From contig NC_088310.1 in assembly GCF_910592395.1 (NCBI RefSeq), positions 19,785,501-19,849,500 of the forward strand: a stretch of 64,000 bases of DNA, in the 5' to 3' direction. Origin of the DNA: Lineus longissimus (taxonomy: Eukaryota; Nemertea; Pilidiophora; Heteronemertea; Lineidae). This document shows, piece by piece, positions 1-12,300 of this stretch. The position numbers and the translations under genes were made by a program. A model generated the notes under the pieces. It had not been told where the DNA came from, made no database searches, and saw only the letters and a list, made by a program, of their open reading frames with translations. Numbering within the stretch: the stretch's first letter is position 1; the number at the start of each line of letters is the position of its first letter.

Positions 1-1060
1 GACAGGTGGAATAGTCCCCTTTCATTTCCAACGCGTGGCTTGTGTAGCAGCAGGAATGGTCTCCTGTCTTTCACAACTTGGTTTCATGTCTCTCCAACTT
101 ATGGCCTGTGTGGCAGCGGGAGTAGTCCACGGTCCTTTACAACCTGCAGCTTGTGTAGCAGGAGGAAAAGTCCCCTATCTTTCACAACATGTGGCTGGTA
201 TAGCAGGAAGAACCGGCCCTTGTCTTTCACAACCAGCAGCTAGTGAAGCAGGAGAAATCGTCGCCTGTCTTTCACAATTTGTGGTCGGTGTAGCAGGAGG
301 AATAGTCCCATGTCTATCGCAACGTGTGGCTGGTAAAGCAGGAGAAATCGTCGCCTGTTTTTACTTGAGGCTGATGTTGCAGGAGGAATAGTCCCCCTAA
401 TTCCCAACCTGTGGCCTGTTTAGCAAGAGGAATGTTCTCCTGTCTCATACACAACCTGGTTTCATGTCTCTCCCAAATTGTTGCTTGAGTAGCAGGGGGA
501 ATTGTCCCTTGCTTTTCACAACATGTTTCCCTGTCTCTTACAACCTGTAGCTGGTGTCGAAGTCCCCTGTCTTTCATTGCCAGGATGTGGTGAAGCAAGT
601 AGAACAGTTCCCTATCTCTGGTATTTTAGCTGGTGTAGCAGGAGGGACATGGTCCAGGTCATTCAGACCTGGTGACTGGTGTAACAGAGAGAGTCTGCTG
701 TTGTAGCAGGAGAAAAAGTTCCCTGTCTTTCACAGCCTGATCCCCTGTCTCTCCCGACCTGTGACTGGTGTAGCAGGAGGAATAGTCCCCTGTCTTTTCC
801 ATCTTGTGGCTGTTGTAAGAAGCAATATAGTCTCTAGTCTTTCACAGCTGGTGGAGCAGGAAGTGGCAGGTGGCTGGTGTAGCAGGAGTCTTTCCCAACC
901 TGCAGCTGATGTAGCAGGAGGAATAGTTCCTGGTCTTCTTATTTCGGCTGGTCCAGCAGGAGGAATATAGACTGGTGCAACAGGAGGTATGTCCCTCGTC
1001 TTTCAGAACTTGTGGCAGGTGTAGCAGGAGGAATAGTCCCCTGTCTTTCGTATCTTTTGC
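1..1060. repeat. Degenerate 45-bp minisatellite
   Basis: About twenty diverged units built on the words gtagcaggaggaatagtccc, ctgtctttcacaacctgt and ggctggt follow each other from the window start to about 1060. The period is near 45 bp, a multiple of three, so open frames survive locally and translate as a 15-residue repeat (VAGGIVPCLSQ-like), but stops and frame breaks occur throughout. The array may extend to the left of the window. From 1061 to 1325 I see nothing recognisable. Confidence 0.8.
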
Positions 1061-1325
1061 CAAGACACTGGAGTTTCCCCACAAAGCAGTCAGCGGAAGA
1101 TTATAATCATTTCCAAATCATGAATCTGATTCAGTTGGCCCAGATGGTGACATGTTCTTGGACCAAAAAGTATGTCACTTTGGCCAACTAGACTGTGAGG
1201 GTGGGGCAAACATTGGCCTACAGGATGGGTGAAATTCAAGATAGACTTCACAGATCGGTCAATGAAGTGATGGCCCCTTAAGCGTCGTTTTGGTCAAAGG
1301 AAAAACAGATGTGTATGAAAATGCT

Positions 1326-1331
1326 TTTATT
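1326..1331 (-). terminator. Candidate poly(A) signal of the TTLL15-like gene
   Basis: On the minus strand this reads AATAAA, about 1.46 kb past the stop codon at 2791. The stretch 1332-2790 has no coding exon I can support and is probably 3' UTR; it contains one copy of a dispersed repeat (1781-1982). Other A/T-rich variants nearby could also serve. Confidence 0.4.
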
Positions 1332-1780
1332 CAAACCGACACGATATAACAATGCCACAATACTGTCAGCAAGAAAATTAAGTACAAAATCCAATGTAAT
1401 ATATACATACGGGACACATAATTACCTTACTTAATGTAAAAACGGCCGGTGGGCATTGTTCAAAATAATTTGATGGAAAATTTAAGTAGTTTTGATAAAC
1501 AGCATATTATGGAAGTATAACACAAGGACGGATGAACTTTACGTTTTTGTTTAATTCAAGAACCAGGGAAGAGAGTTTTTAAGTAGTTACCCAGGTTGAA
1601 CTGAGGGACATGGCAAGACAATGATTATACACATTGTTACTACAATGTACAACTGATTAACAAGTTACATTAATGGTATGTGCAAATAAAATGTGTACAC
1701 ATCTGGTAAGAAAACACACAGTGTAAACCACATCCTGACTAAGATTTAGAATTCTGAAGATGAAGTCTTGGCTAGGATAA

Positions 1781-1982
1781 CGATGATTGCGATGGAAAAT
1801 ATGCTAAGCCTTGTTTTGACTGCAGTGGTCCTTGCTAGCACAACCAAGGACTGCTAGGTTTACATTTGATAGCAAATGTTTACTTTGAGCCCTTTTAGGA
1901 TAGAAAATAATACTTGCTGAAGGTCATTGGTTGTCTAATCAAGGCCGCTCAGATAGACCTCAAATTATCTTCAGAACCCTTG
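1781..1982. repeat. Dispersed repeat, copy 1 (pair with 8711-8938)
   Basis: Shares blocks such as ctttgagcccttttag and ggtcattg(g/a)ttgtctaatcaag with 8711-8938 in the same orientation, at perhaps 75 to 80 percent identity by eye. Both copies lie in or beside the TTLL15-like gene. I see no coding potential and do not recognise the family. Confidence 0.6.
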
Positions 1983-2790
1983 GGTGATGCCTTAGATTTT
2001 GATTTGCATATTTGTCTACCGGAGCAGTCATGATTAGACAACCAAGGACTGCTAGTAAGTACAGGGACTCATAATTTCAATAAGGAATTCCAACACTGCA
2101 AGTAAATTAAAGCGAGTTTCAGGTACCAGTACGAAAAATCTTTGTAAATCTAAGTAAATATGCCCTTCTTCCAAAGGCCTAAAAATATTCAGAATTATTG
2201 CACAATATAGGACAAGGCATGTAAAACAATATCTTATACATGTACATTAAAATCCATACATTATCAACATGATTGAAAATCTATATCCAAAGTAATTTAC
2301 GAATGTCAGCATTTCAAACGGCCCTGTTCATGTACTTCCTTATCTGGTTTGTTTATACAGAGTTTCTTCTTTTCACTGCTTCAATAGACTTCCCTGTTAC
2401 ATAAGGATAGAGAGCCTAATGTCTCTAAAATGTGTTTTTATCAAGGATACATGTACATTCTCACTTCTTAAAACCCCACATTCCTTCACCCAACTACAGA
2501 GCGTGGATGTCAATTCAAGCCCTTGGCCATGCTGACATCACAAACAAAGTATGCCACAAGTGGAACACTTTAATAATGCATTGTTGTGCAGACGGGTCAA
2601 TGATGTAAAAAATAATGCTTTTGAATGCAAATGAAGTCTAAAATGGGCATCTTCTGCTGTGACGACCTCACCTGCATGGGCAGGCATTGGAGACTATTAA
2701 CACAAGCAATTTCAACTGACCATTTGAGCTGTTGTCATGATGATGAAAGCAAACTGAGCAAAAACTGAGCTAAATTGATCATTCAATCCA

Positions 2791-5700
2791 TCACTGGCAC
2801 CAAGCAATGTTCTGCAGGCACTTTCCTCTAAACCATTGATACATCATTTTGTTAGCTGCGTTGTATTTCAGGTAACCTTTGTTCTTGAGGGGAGACCACC
2901 TTTTGGCTTCTTCTTGTGTCTGTATCAAATGTAAAATAGAACGAGCATAATCCTGTGGCATTTCTAGTGCAATAATACTGCGTCAACAGCTTTAGGCTGC
3001 TTGAGAAGCATCCTGTTGACAGGTAAAATGAGCAAATTGTACAGGCGCTGCACAACTGGCATAAACCTGTCAACACAGCACATTCCAATACAAGGCAAGT
3101 AATGTCACTTTGAACAGAACAACCAATCTTGGTCAATTTTACAGTAAAAGAAGTTTTTAGCGGCGTCAAAGTGTGAAGGCATTGCTTCATAAAGGTAGCA
3201 TTTGGTCAAGAGCAAAAATGATTTGAGGCACTTGAATTCAATATTCGGAGTCGATAACAAGGCTGGTCCGATGGTGAAATACATGTTAACTTGTAATCAA
3301 CTTTAAGGCAAAGTTCAGAGTTACCATAAACAGAACCACTCTGCAAGGACTGATTGGTTTGGATGAAAGCAAGTCCTGACAGGAAAACCTTACCATGGCC
3401 GGAGGGAAGAGACGTTTCATACTCTGCTTGTTCACGTGTTCTAGGAAAGCTTTTTTGATTGTGTATCTATGAGGACTGGTTAGACACTTGTGACAAAAGG
3501 CACACTCCTGGAACAGAATGAAGACAATGAAATAACGACTCCATTTCAAATCCGAAATTGCCAATTTGAGGTTGCCTCCTTAAGTCAGTGCACAGCATTG
3601 TAGGTGGCCACATGCTGATGATGTCTCTTTTACACATTCAATCATCACTTAACATATACAACAACACCTCATTGTCCCTTTAACTCTAATTTTTATCTTG
3701 CAATTGCTGTATCAGTTACCTAGAGGTCAATATCCATTCTCATTACTGGCAGTTCACATCATATGTGTCAGCAAGAATTAACAAATACCAAGTACAAGAA
3801 TGCATGTCAAAGATTGTTATGGGTTTCCATGGCAACTGGATACAACCAACAATAGGTCATTACAGACAATAATAACATATTTCATGTTAGACTGACCAAG
3901 TGTCACTCTGTGCATGTCGATGATTAACGCATCTTCCCACAGGTAATCAGAGATACATTCGCAAGACTACAGGGAACTCTGATTATGTGTCAGCAAGAAT
4001 GCTTGGCTGCAAGAATGTATAATGATGAAAACAATTTGATAATAACTGTATTCAACCTGTACTTACTTGCGATGTGCATTTTGGATAACATTGTTTACTG
4101 GCGCACATATCCTCAAGAACTTGGATGTCACGTTCAGACACGCTCATATCCATTTCATTGGAATCACTGAAAAATAAAAAAATTACCCAATAAACAATCA
4201 GAAACACGCCTTTATGATGTCATCAGGGACAGTGGACATGTTTTTCACTCTTTGATTTAGTCACGCTCTTTGATGAGAGCCACTGTGGTGAAGTGGCTTA
4301 TGTCTCAGACTAGCAGTCACTTGATCTCCACTGTCGGCATGAGGCTCTAGGCAGGTCTCTTTTCCTTACATGCCCGATTCCACCCAGGTGTAGAAATTGG
4401 TACCTGTCGGAAATACTCAGGTTGTAGTTCTGATTAAGCAGCTCATCTGAGGTCGACTGAAAGGTTTCAGTTTGGAACAGGTAATAAATGTAAAGCACTT
4501 TGAGAATGTTGTACATTATAAAGCACTATATAAAGATATTCGATTTACTTTTGAAGGAAAGGCCTCAAAACGTCCTTACCTATTGTCAAAATGTGTAGAT
4601 ATCGACTTGGCAAGACCAACGACACTAAACAGATTCAGCAGTACTTGCTCATAAAGGAGAGCATTTGGTTTGAAATGGTTGGAAGAGAGATTTGGCGACA
4701 TGTTCACCTCCATAAGATAAACATTGAGCTTATCGTCGAGCACAAAGTCAAACCGCACCATCTCAAAAAAGTTTCTGGAAGATAGAAACACAAAAATATC
4801 ATCAAGTTTTATCAATAGGGAGTTTCAGCAGGTGTGATCTAAGGGCCCATATGATGTACGCACTTGCTATGGCTGTTTCAGAAATTACATCATGCCATAT
4901 ATTTACGTAACATCTTCTTCAGGCCCGATTCTTTGATTCGCCAAAATCGCTATCAGTTTGGTGCCGCTGTTCGGTTTTCTTACTATATCACTGACCACAG
5001 ACCAAGGGTCCCAATTTTTTTGGATTTTTTTAAGGATCATATCCGGGGCTGAAGTTCCTTTCCTTACATTTTGCATAAGGTAATAGAGTGCATGTCAATG
5101 CCATTTTTAAGCCAATCACAATGCCAGACCTGAAGTGGCTAATGTGAAGCGCTTTGCACGACTGAAACCAGTTGGATTTAGCACTATAAAGTCTCATAAT
5201 TATTACAAGTGTGAAGAACACTGCTGAATAGGACGAGCATAAACTTACTCTTTTGATTTGAAATGTTCCATAGCTTCTATAAAGTGTTTTTCTTTTTGTA
5301 CATAAACATCCCTGATAGTGTCATACATCTCCTTCATGACTTTCTCAAAGTCCTCACCTGGAAAACAAGGACAAGAACAGGAGATTAGACCAAGCATGGC
5401 TAGGGTACGAGTCCCAGCGAGCATCAGATGTGGCAGTACCAAAATGCAGTGACTCAAATTAAGACTGGTTGACTGGTGAATTTCAGAAATATAGAAAAAG
5501 ATCTTTACCTTTGCTCTTTACATGAGCTCTAAATGTCTCCTTGAATGTGTACTTCATTTCATCATAGTACTTCTTCAGTGATGGAATCTGAAGAAAATAA
5601 ACAAATTAGATCTGACTTTTGTATAGATCTCTATATCAAAGACTGAAACTCCTTGAACTGAGAAGCTTTGGTTGGTTGTCTGCTGATGCAAAAGGAGTAA

Positions 5701-6318
5701 AGGAACTGGCTGATGCACTGGCCCTTCTCCCAGTCACACAGAGAGCCATGCAGCTGCAGAGAAACTATCCCTCCCTCAACTAAGGTAGGGATGGTGTAAT
5801 TTCTTCTGATGCAAGAGGAGTAAAGGAACTGGCCGATGCACTGGCCCTTCTCCCAGTCTCACAGAGAGCCATGCAGCTGCAGAGAAACTATCCCCTCCTA
5901 AACTAAGGTAGGGATGGTTTCATTTTTTCTAACCGCACATTCTTATTCTTCTTTTCATCACTTATCACTTCGGATTTGGTCTACTCTGGTAACCACAGGC
6001 CACTGAGGAATTAGTCCAGTGTAGAACCTGCTGGTTCTAACGCTGTTTGATGAAATCAATTTATTTATCTATCTTATTTACCTCCCAGGTTGGTGTGTAG
6101 TCATCGCCAACAACATATTTGTCCACATCACCTGCATTGAATGGATGGTAATCTTTTGGGCAGAACCTGAAGGGAAAAGTAACCAGTCAATATGTAACTC
6201 AGAAGGCGGAGGCTTAAAATACAACTCCTTTGGAACGCGGCAACTGCAGGTGTAGGCAGAGACCTTGACGAAGCTAGTGCAAGCCATGCTTGCATGATCA
6301 GTGTCCTGGACATCAGGT

Positions 6319-6354
<36 letters not shown>

Positions 6355-9300
6355 TGTCTTTTGGAATGGCCCTGAAGCTGACCAAGGTTGTACTGTTGCA
6401 TCGAGGAAGACAAGGTCAAATAGTCAAGTCTTATCCCACAATGATGATCCAGTCAGTTCCCTGTGATGGGGATGTAGACCAAGATATGTTACAAACCTTA
6501 TAAGGAAATCACCATCATAAACGTAAACTCTCAGCGGATCTACCGATGTCATGGTAACGTATAAACCGATGTCAAATTTTCTCCCGTCGATTAGGTAGGG
6601 ATTGGCTATGTACTCTTGAACAAATGTACTGGATTTTGTCAGATCTAAATCTGAAACGAGAAATCATGAATTTGAATTGAAGTAAGATCACTTCAGAGGA
6701 AGAAAAGAAATGATGATGCTTTTTGATTCAGGGCCAGGTTGCTCCAGCGACATTAGCAATAATGTCCAAATGCTACTTCTATAAATGGAATTTACTGAAG
6801 GACATCTACTAAGAGTTTATGGTTACCAGTAGTTGAGCTACCACTGACATTTGAGTTGATTGAGTACCGAGGACAAGATATACAAATATCACTTTTTGTT
6901 CCCACATTTAAGTAGGAGTACAGTATTGATTCTGTCAAGGACTTTTGAATTGTTACCAGAATTCAATGAATAGGGAAATGGTACTTCATGCGAAACCACC
7001 AGAAACATGGCCACAAAATCACTACTAAAAGAAGAAAATATTGATTGCACTCTCCCGAGAAGCACAAGACATGTTGATTCAAGTCACAAGTGGTGGCAGA
7101 GCTGTACAACCATTTCATATTTCATTTAAGAGAATCCAAGTCAATTATTATTCAGTGGTATGTCCTGCTACTACATTTCATTTCGTCTTAGAGGGGCCAC
7201 GAGTGGGGCAGTGTTCGGGAAAGAAGAGGACTGATCACAATTAGAGAGGTTAAGATGAACATTATGACTCCCACCGGACTCATCTTTTGAATTACAGTGG
7301 AACCTCCCCTAGCAGACACCTCTCTACTAAGGACACTTGCTCTATATAGGACACTGCACTTGGTCCAACTGTCTGTTACTCAGCCACAAAAGTGAGTTGC
7401 AGTCAGTGTCGTTACTTCATCTCAAACTTTTTAGTAACTCTCCTCTTACTTTTTAGACTTTTTATCTTGATCCCGCGATGTCCATTGCTTTTTTGGACCC
7501 ATAGTTTTGAAGGATGTTCCTTGGCCTGGAACACAAAGATCTTGCTGTTATCAATTAAACATAGAGTTAACATAGGGCATTGGTTCTCAATACTTCTCAG
7601 CTTGGCAGTCAACACCTACCCTGCACTGTGTAGTTCAAATCTTGAGCAGGTCACTTTACTTGTCCTAGACCATCATCTTAAAGTCAGGAGCCATTTGCTG
7701 TTTTGCAGACAGATATCCAAATACTATACATCCCAAGTTTCAGCAAATTTGCATGCATAATAAATGCACAACGACATTGTGTATAACTGCACTTCTATTT
7801 TTCTGACCCACGATTAAATACGAAGGCCTTTTAAGACAACTTGACCCATTTATATCCATGTCCATACAATGAAACAAAAAAGAAAGTAAAATAATGTAAA
7901 AGTGAGGTCAAAGGAGACAATGTAAATCAATATATGAGCAGCGTTATCATAGTATCCCTACTATCTTTACTAGCACTTACATGATCTAAGAACTTATTCT
8001 TGTCGCCAGGCAATTTGAATGCGATTGGAATGTTTTTTAAAGCTGAAGTGGCCAGATTGTTCTTGTTCGTGATTGAGCCCGAACTAGGAAATTTGTTTAT
8101 CTGTAAATGAAGTTGAGAAAATGGTGAAAAAAGATCCAATACCTTTTCATTATATTGAGGAATTGACTAAAATTTCAATGACAGCGATACATCTACCCAC
8201 TTCCACCAAAAGAGAGAGCAAGCTAAGCTACAAATCAGTGGTGCTGTAAATAATAGACAAAAATTACAGCATGGGGCCACTTTGCACTTTTAAGTTTTCA
8301 CAGAAGAGATGATGTTAAATCTGCTCCAAAAGTTGACTATAATGAGAAAACAGGCTTACCCTCTGATGCGGTTTTAGGTTTTCGAACAATTTATTGAACT
8401 CGGGTCGTCCGAACGGGTACTCGTGTGACCACATGAGTGTCCACTGTGAATGCATGTCACCCACCCTGTATCCCACACTCTCGAGCACTCTAAATACATG
8501 CTTTAGATAGCCAGAGTTGGTCTGAAATGAAATGGAAGGAAATTTCTTTAACAGATTACGAAACGGCAGAGTTTTCTTGAAACCATTAACTATGACTTTG
8601 AGTATGAGGCTAGGATTAGGATTAGGAAGTGTATATTTGCCAAAGAACTAACAGAATTGCTGATGTCCCTTAAAAGATAACCTTTACAAGGCCTTGGCCA
8701 CATGATATCAATGATTGTATTGGAAAATATGTTAAGCCTAGTTTGGATCGCAGCAGTCCTTCTTGTCACAACCAAGGACAGCTTGGTTTTGATGCCGATT
8801 GTTAACTTTGAGCCCTTTTAGACTAGAAATTCAATACCTTGCTGTAGGTCATTGATTGTCTGATCAAGATCGCTCGGGTAGACATCAAATTATGTCCCTT
8901 GAAACCCTCTACCCAAGAGGGTATGATTAGACAACCAGTACATGGACAAGACAGCTAACTTAGAGCCGTACATCATTGATTGTTTTGATACTGTAGATAC
9001 TCACATTTTTTGCATCTACCCAATATATATTCCTAGCACCTCCACCCTCTGGGTTACCCTCATATGGACCACCATCCCCATGGTTTATCCGGAAGTGCTG
9101 AAACTGCATGTGGCGGAGTTCGTAGACATTGAGTAATGTTAGCATTATGCCGAAGACGAGGATAGCCAAGACGATGTAGAGCGTCCTATTGTTGACGACG
9201 GCACCGCGACGACCCATGGCTGGATCGACCCTCGTATGATGTGGGAAGTCGTGGAGAACTTGCTTGGAGGCTGGCACCTAGAAATGTAAATAGAGACTCC

Positions 9301-12300
9301 AGTTTAAATCAACGGTGGCATTTCAACTTTTGTAGCTGGGATCACAGCACAAGCAAGAAATGGCTGCTGTGACCTCCTTTCACTGCTAACATGTGACATC
9401 ATGATAGCAGACAGACTATATTACTCAACCTACAATAATTTACCTGAAGATAGAAATCATTCTTAAGCACCGTGCAAACACGGAACTTTTGTTGCTGCCA
9501 CCTGTAATTACAATCCCTGCAATATGCGACAAGAAGATGTTTTGTCCGCGGATCAAACCGGTACCCACTGGGTTTGATACTGATTGCATTTGCAGCCATA
9601 ACGATGCTTGTCGCAAGCAGCGATAACTACCACATACAAGCATTTTTGCATGACTGCAGCCATTTAAATTGCCTGTTTGCAGAGCGCTCGATAGTGGCAA
9701 GCAACGACCACTCAAAACAGAGAAGCAATAAACACTTGAAGCAAAATCTAGAGGAACGAGATAACATAAGAAGTAAACTTCTGTATTAACTTATCATAAA
9801 AGAAAAAGAATCTACTGAACTGTAAAACTCTACAAGACTGAACCTACCTTCAGCCAAATGTCCTCGCAAAAGCAAACAACCTAGCTATAAGTCTGATACT
9901 TCCTCAGAAATAGGTCTGCCGGCACTCGAGCTACCGAGTTTAGCAAGACAATCACAGAACTGCTGTCTTAAGTACTCTCAAAATGCCATTTATATGGTAG
10001 AGGCAAGCAGATCAATAGACGTCTTGTTAGACTTGGAATCATGATGAATAATTACGCTCACACCAACGTTTCACTTGATATAACCACGGACTAAGGTAGT
10101 GTATTTCTTAACTTTAAGTAGCTTACCTTGTCCGGGGCCCAATATAAATAGTGGAGTTGAAAGATCGCTTAAATGAAAAACATTGATTTGGATGTTTTTA
10201 TGGATACGGCAACTGTGTTTGTAAGCATTTGGCATGTCCAACTCAGAATCAATATGTGGGCATACCTCTAAGGAATAATAGGCATTTCCATCAGGACGAA
10301 TGATTGTTGTCAAAAAGAAAAAAACTTAGGATGACAGGCAATATATTATAAAGGAGAAGTGGAGCATTCTTGTTAAAGAAAATACAGTAGAACCTCTCTA
10401 TTAAGGACACCCTTGGGACTGACAAGTGCTGTCCTTAATAGAGAGGTGTCATGATAAGAGAGGTCAAATTGAATAGAAACACCCAATTCCGGACCAAAAG
10501 TAGTGTCCTTTATAGAGAGGTTGTCCTTAATATAAAGGTGTCCGCTAAGGGAGGTTCCACTGTAAAAGTTAAAGTTCAGCCGGTTGCTTTTCCAAGTCAA
10601 CCCAACTCAAGTGCTTCAGCAAACCAGAGTGATCTTTCTAACATAGAGGCGAGAGAACAAAGTGGCTGGGAATTGGTTTGAACCAAAGAACTCTTGGTCA
10701 GAATTCCTGCACTCCAACCACTACGCCATTTTGACTGTTGGTTCTTTCCCGAAAATCCTATCAACTCCCAACTCGTACCAATACCATAGAACGACTGAGC
10801 ACAAGAATGAATCGGTAACAAAGGGTGAAACACCACCTACCTTTTATTTGAATTGAAATAAGAGCATGGTGTATAGAATTCCAAATGTATCATTTTTTTC
10901 CAGAGGTGAACATCATGGAGTTGATACAGATAACATCGCATGCAGTATTTAGATGCGGAGCACTATCGGTGAAACCTCCATCAGATCGCCAGAAGTGTCG
11001 TTATTATATCTAATTGGTTCAGAGGAGAGTCTGGGTACTCATATCACAATATTTATTCATTTTTATGACCTACATATACATGAACTCCCATAGTAATACT
11101 TAAATTCAAGTATCACAATACGGCTATGAACTACTTGAACCAAGGGAATATTTCAGTTTGATGACTGCATCTGTGAATTGAGCTGATGAATTGGATGCAA
11201 CTGCATCAGTAAACAACAAAAACAAACTTCTGCCATCGGATAGACATGCAACTAAACAGTATTCCCTTGCTATGACAATTCCTCTTAGGGTGGATACAGG
11301 TCCTTTTCAAATCTGGAGGAGATGTAAAAAGCAAACTTTTGCGTTTTGATGAAACCCAATCACATTGAATGTGTGAAGTGAAATTGGCAAAAATCTCTGC
11401 GACTGAAATGAGCTACCCTTCCAAATCACGACAGTATCATACACGAGTAAGTGATGGATAACCGCATAGCCAACACTTGAACAGCGTATTGACCAAAAGA
11501 TTGATGAAAAGATTGCATTAGACATCGAAGAAGGATTTGACAACGAACCTTCGGGCATTTGATTAAGTGACGGACAATGATTTAAGCCGAGAAAAATACA
11601 GCGAGCAAACTCAATAATGGAGTTCATACTTACAAATACATCTGTAAGCAATTCATAAATACCTCGAAACATATTGCTAATTATATTTTGGACTACCAGA
11701 TTAAGGCCAAGTCCTTGTCACATACGAATGTCTTGAAATACAACATCTCATGATGTGCATCTACTTTTACTACATATGAGACCAACTCGAACAGTCCTGT
11801 TTGGTTTTGGAAGGATGCACTCAAGCCTGAATGATATGTGTTCGACCCAAGTGGTTCACCGATTGTCTATTTGACACTGTTTTCTTCATAAAATAGCCAA
11901 TAATAATCCTAGATATCAATTTGTGAAAAGATAACCCCGAGCAGTGTTCATATTGAATACAACACTCTTTCAACAAATTGGAAGTGAAAGAATTTATTCA
12001 TGCTTTTAAGAATGGCGTGTTTCCCTTAACCCAATGTTTATATGGACCTACTGTGAAAGACAATAACATGCCAGACATTTTTCTTAGAGGCCATTCATTG
12101 GTTCAGATTTCGAAAGTGAATTTGCTAATTTTCAATTATGAAGATTATATTGAATACAAATTTCTATAGTACTGTTACGAAAAACCAATATACAAATACA
12201 TGAATGCCAAGTTTCATCACATTAGCATGCATTTAACTAAACTATGTCGTTTTGCCTAATTTACCAGCGGGACACATGTTGACAATGTACATGAACAAAT

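Noticed and set aside
9275-9277. Translation start of TTLL15 at 9277
   Set aside because: The codon there is GTG, directly after a splice acceptor; two upstream exons join in phase and give an ATG at 15034. The internal ATG at 9217 remains only a fallback.
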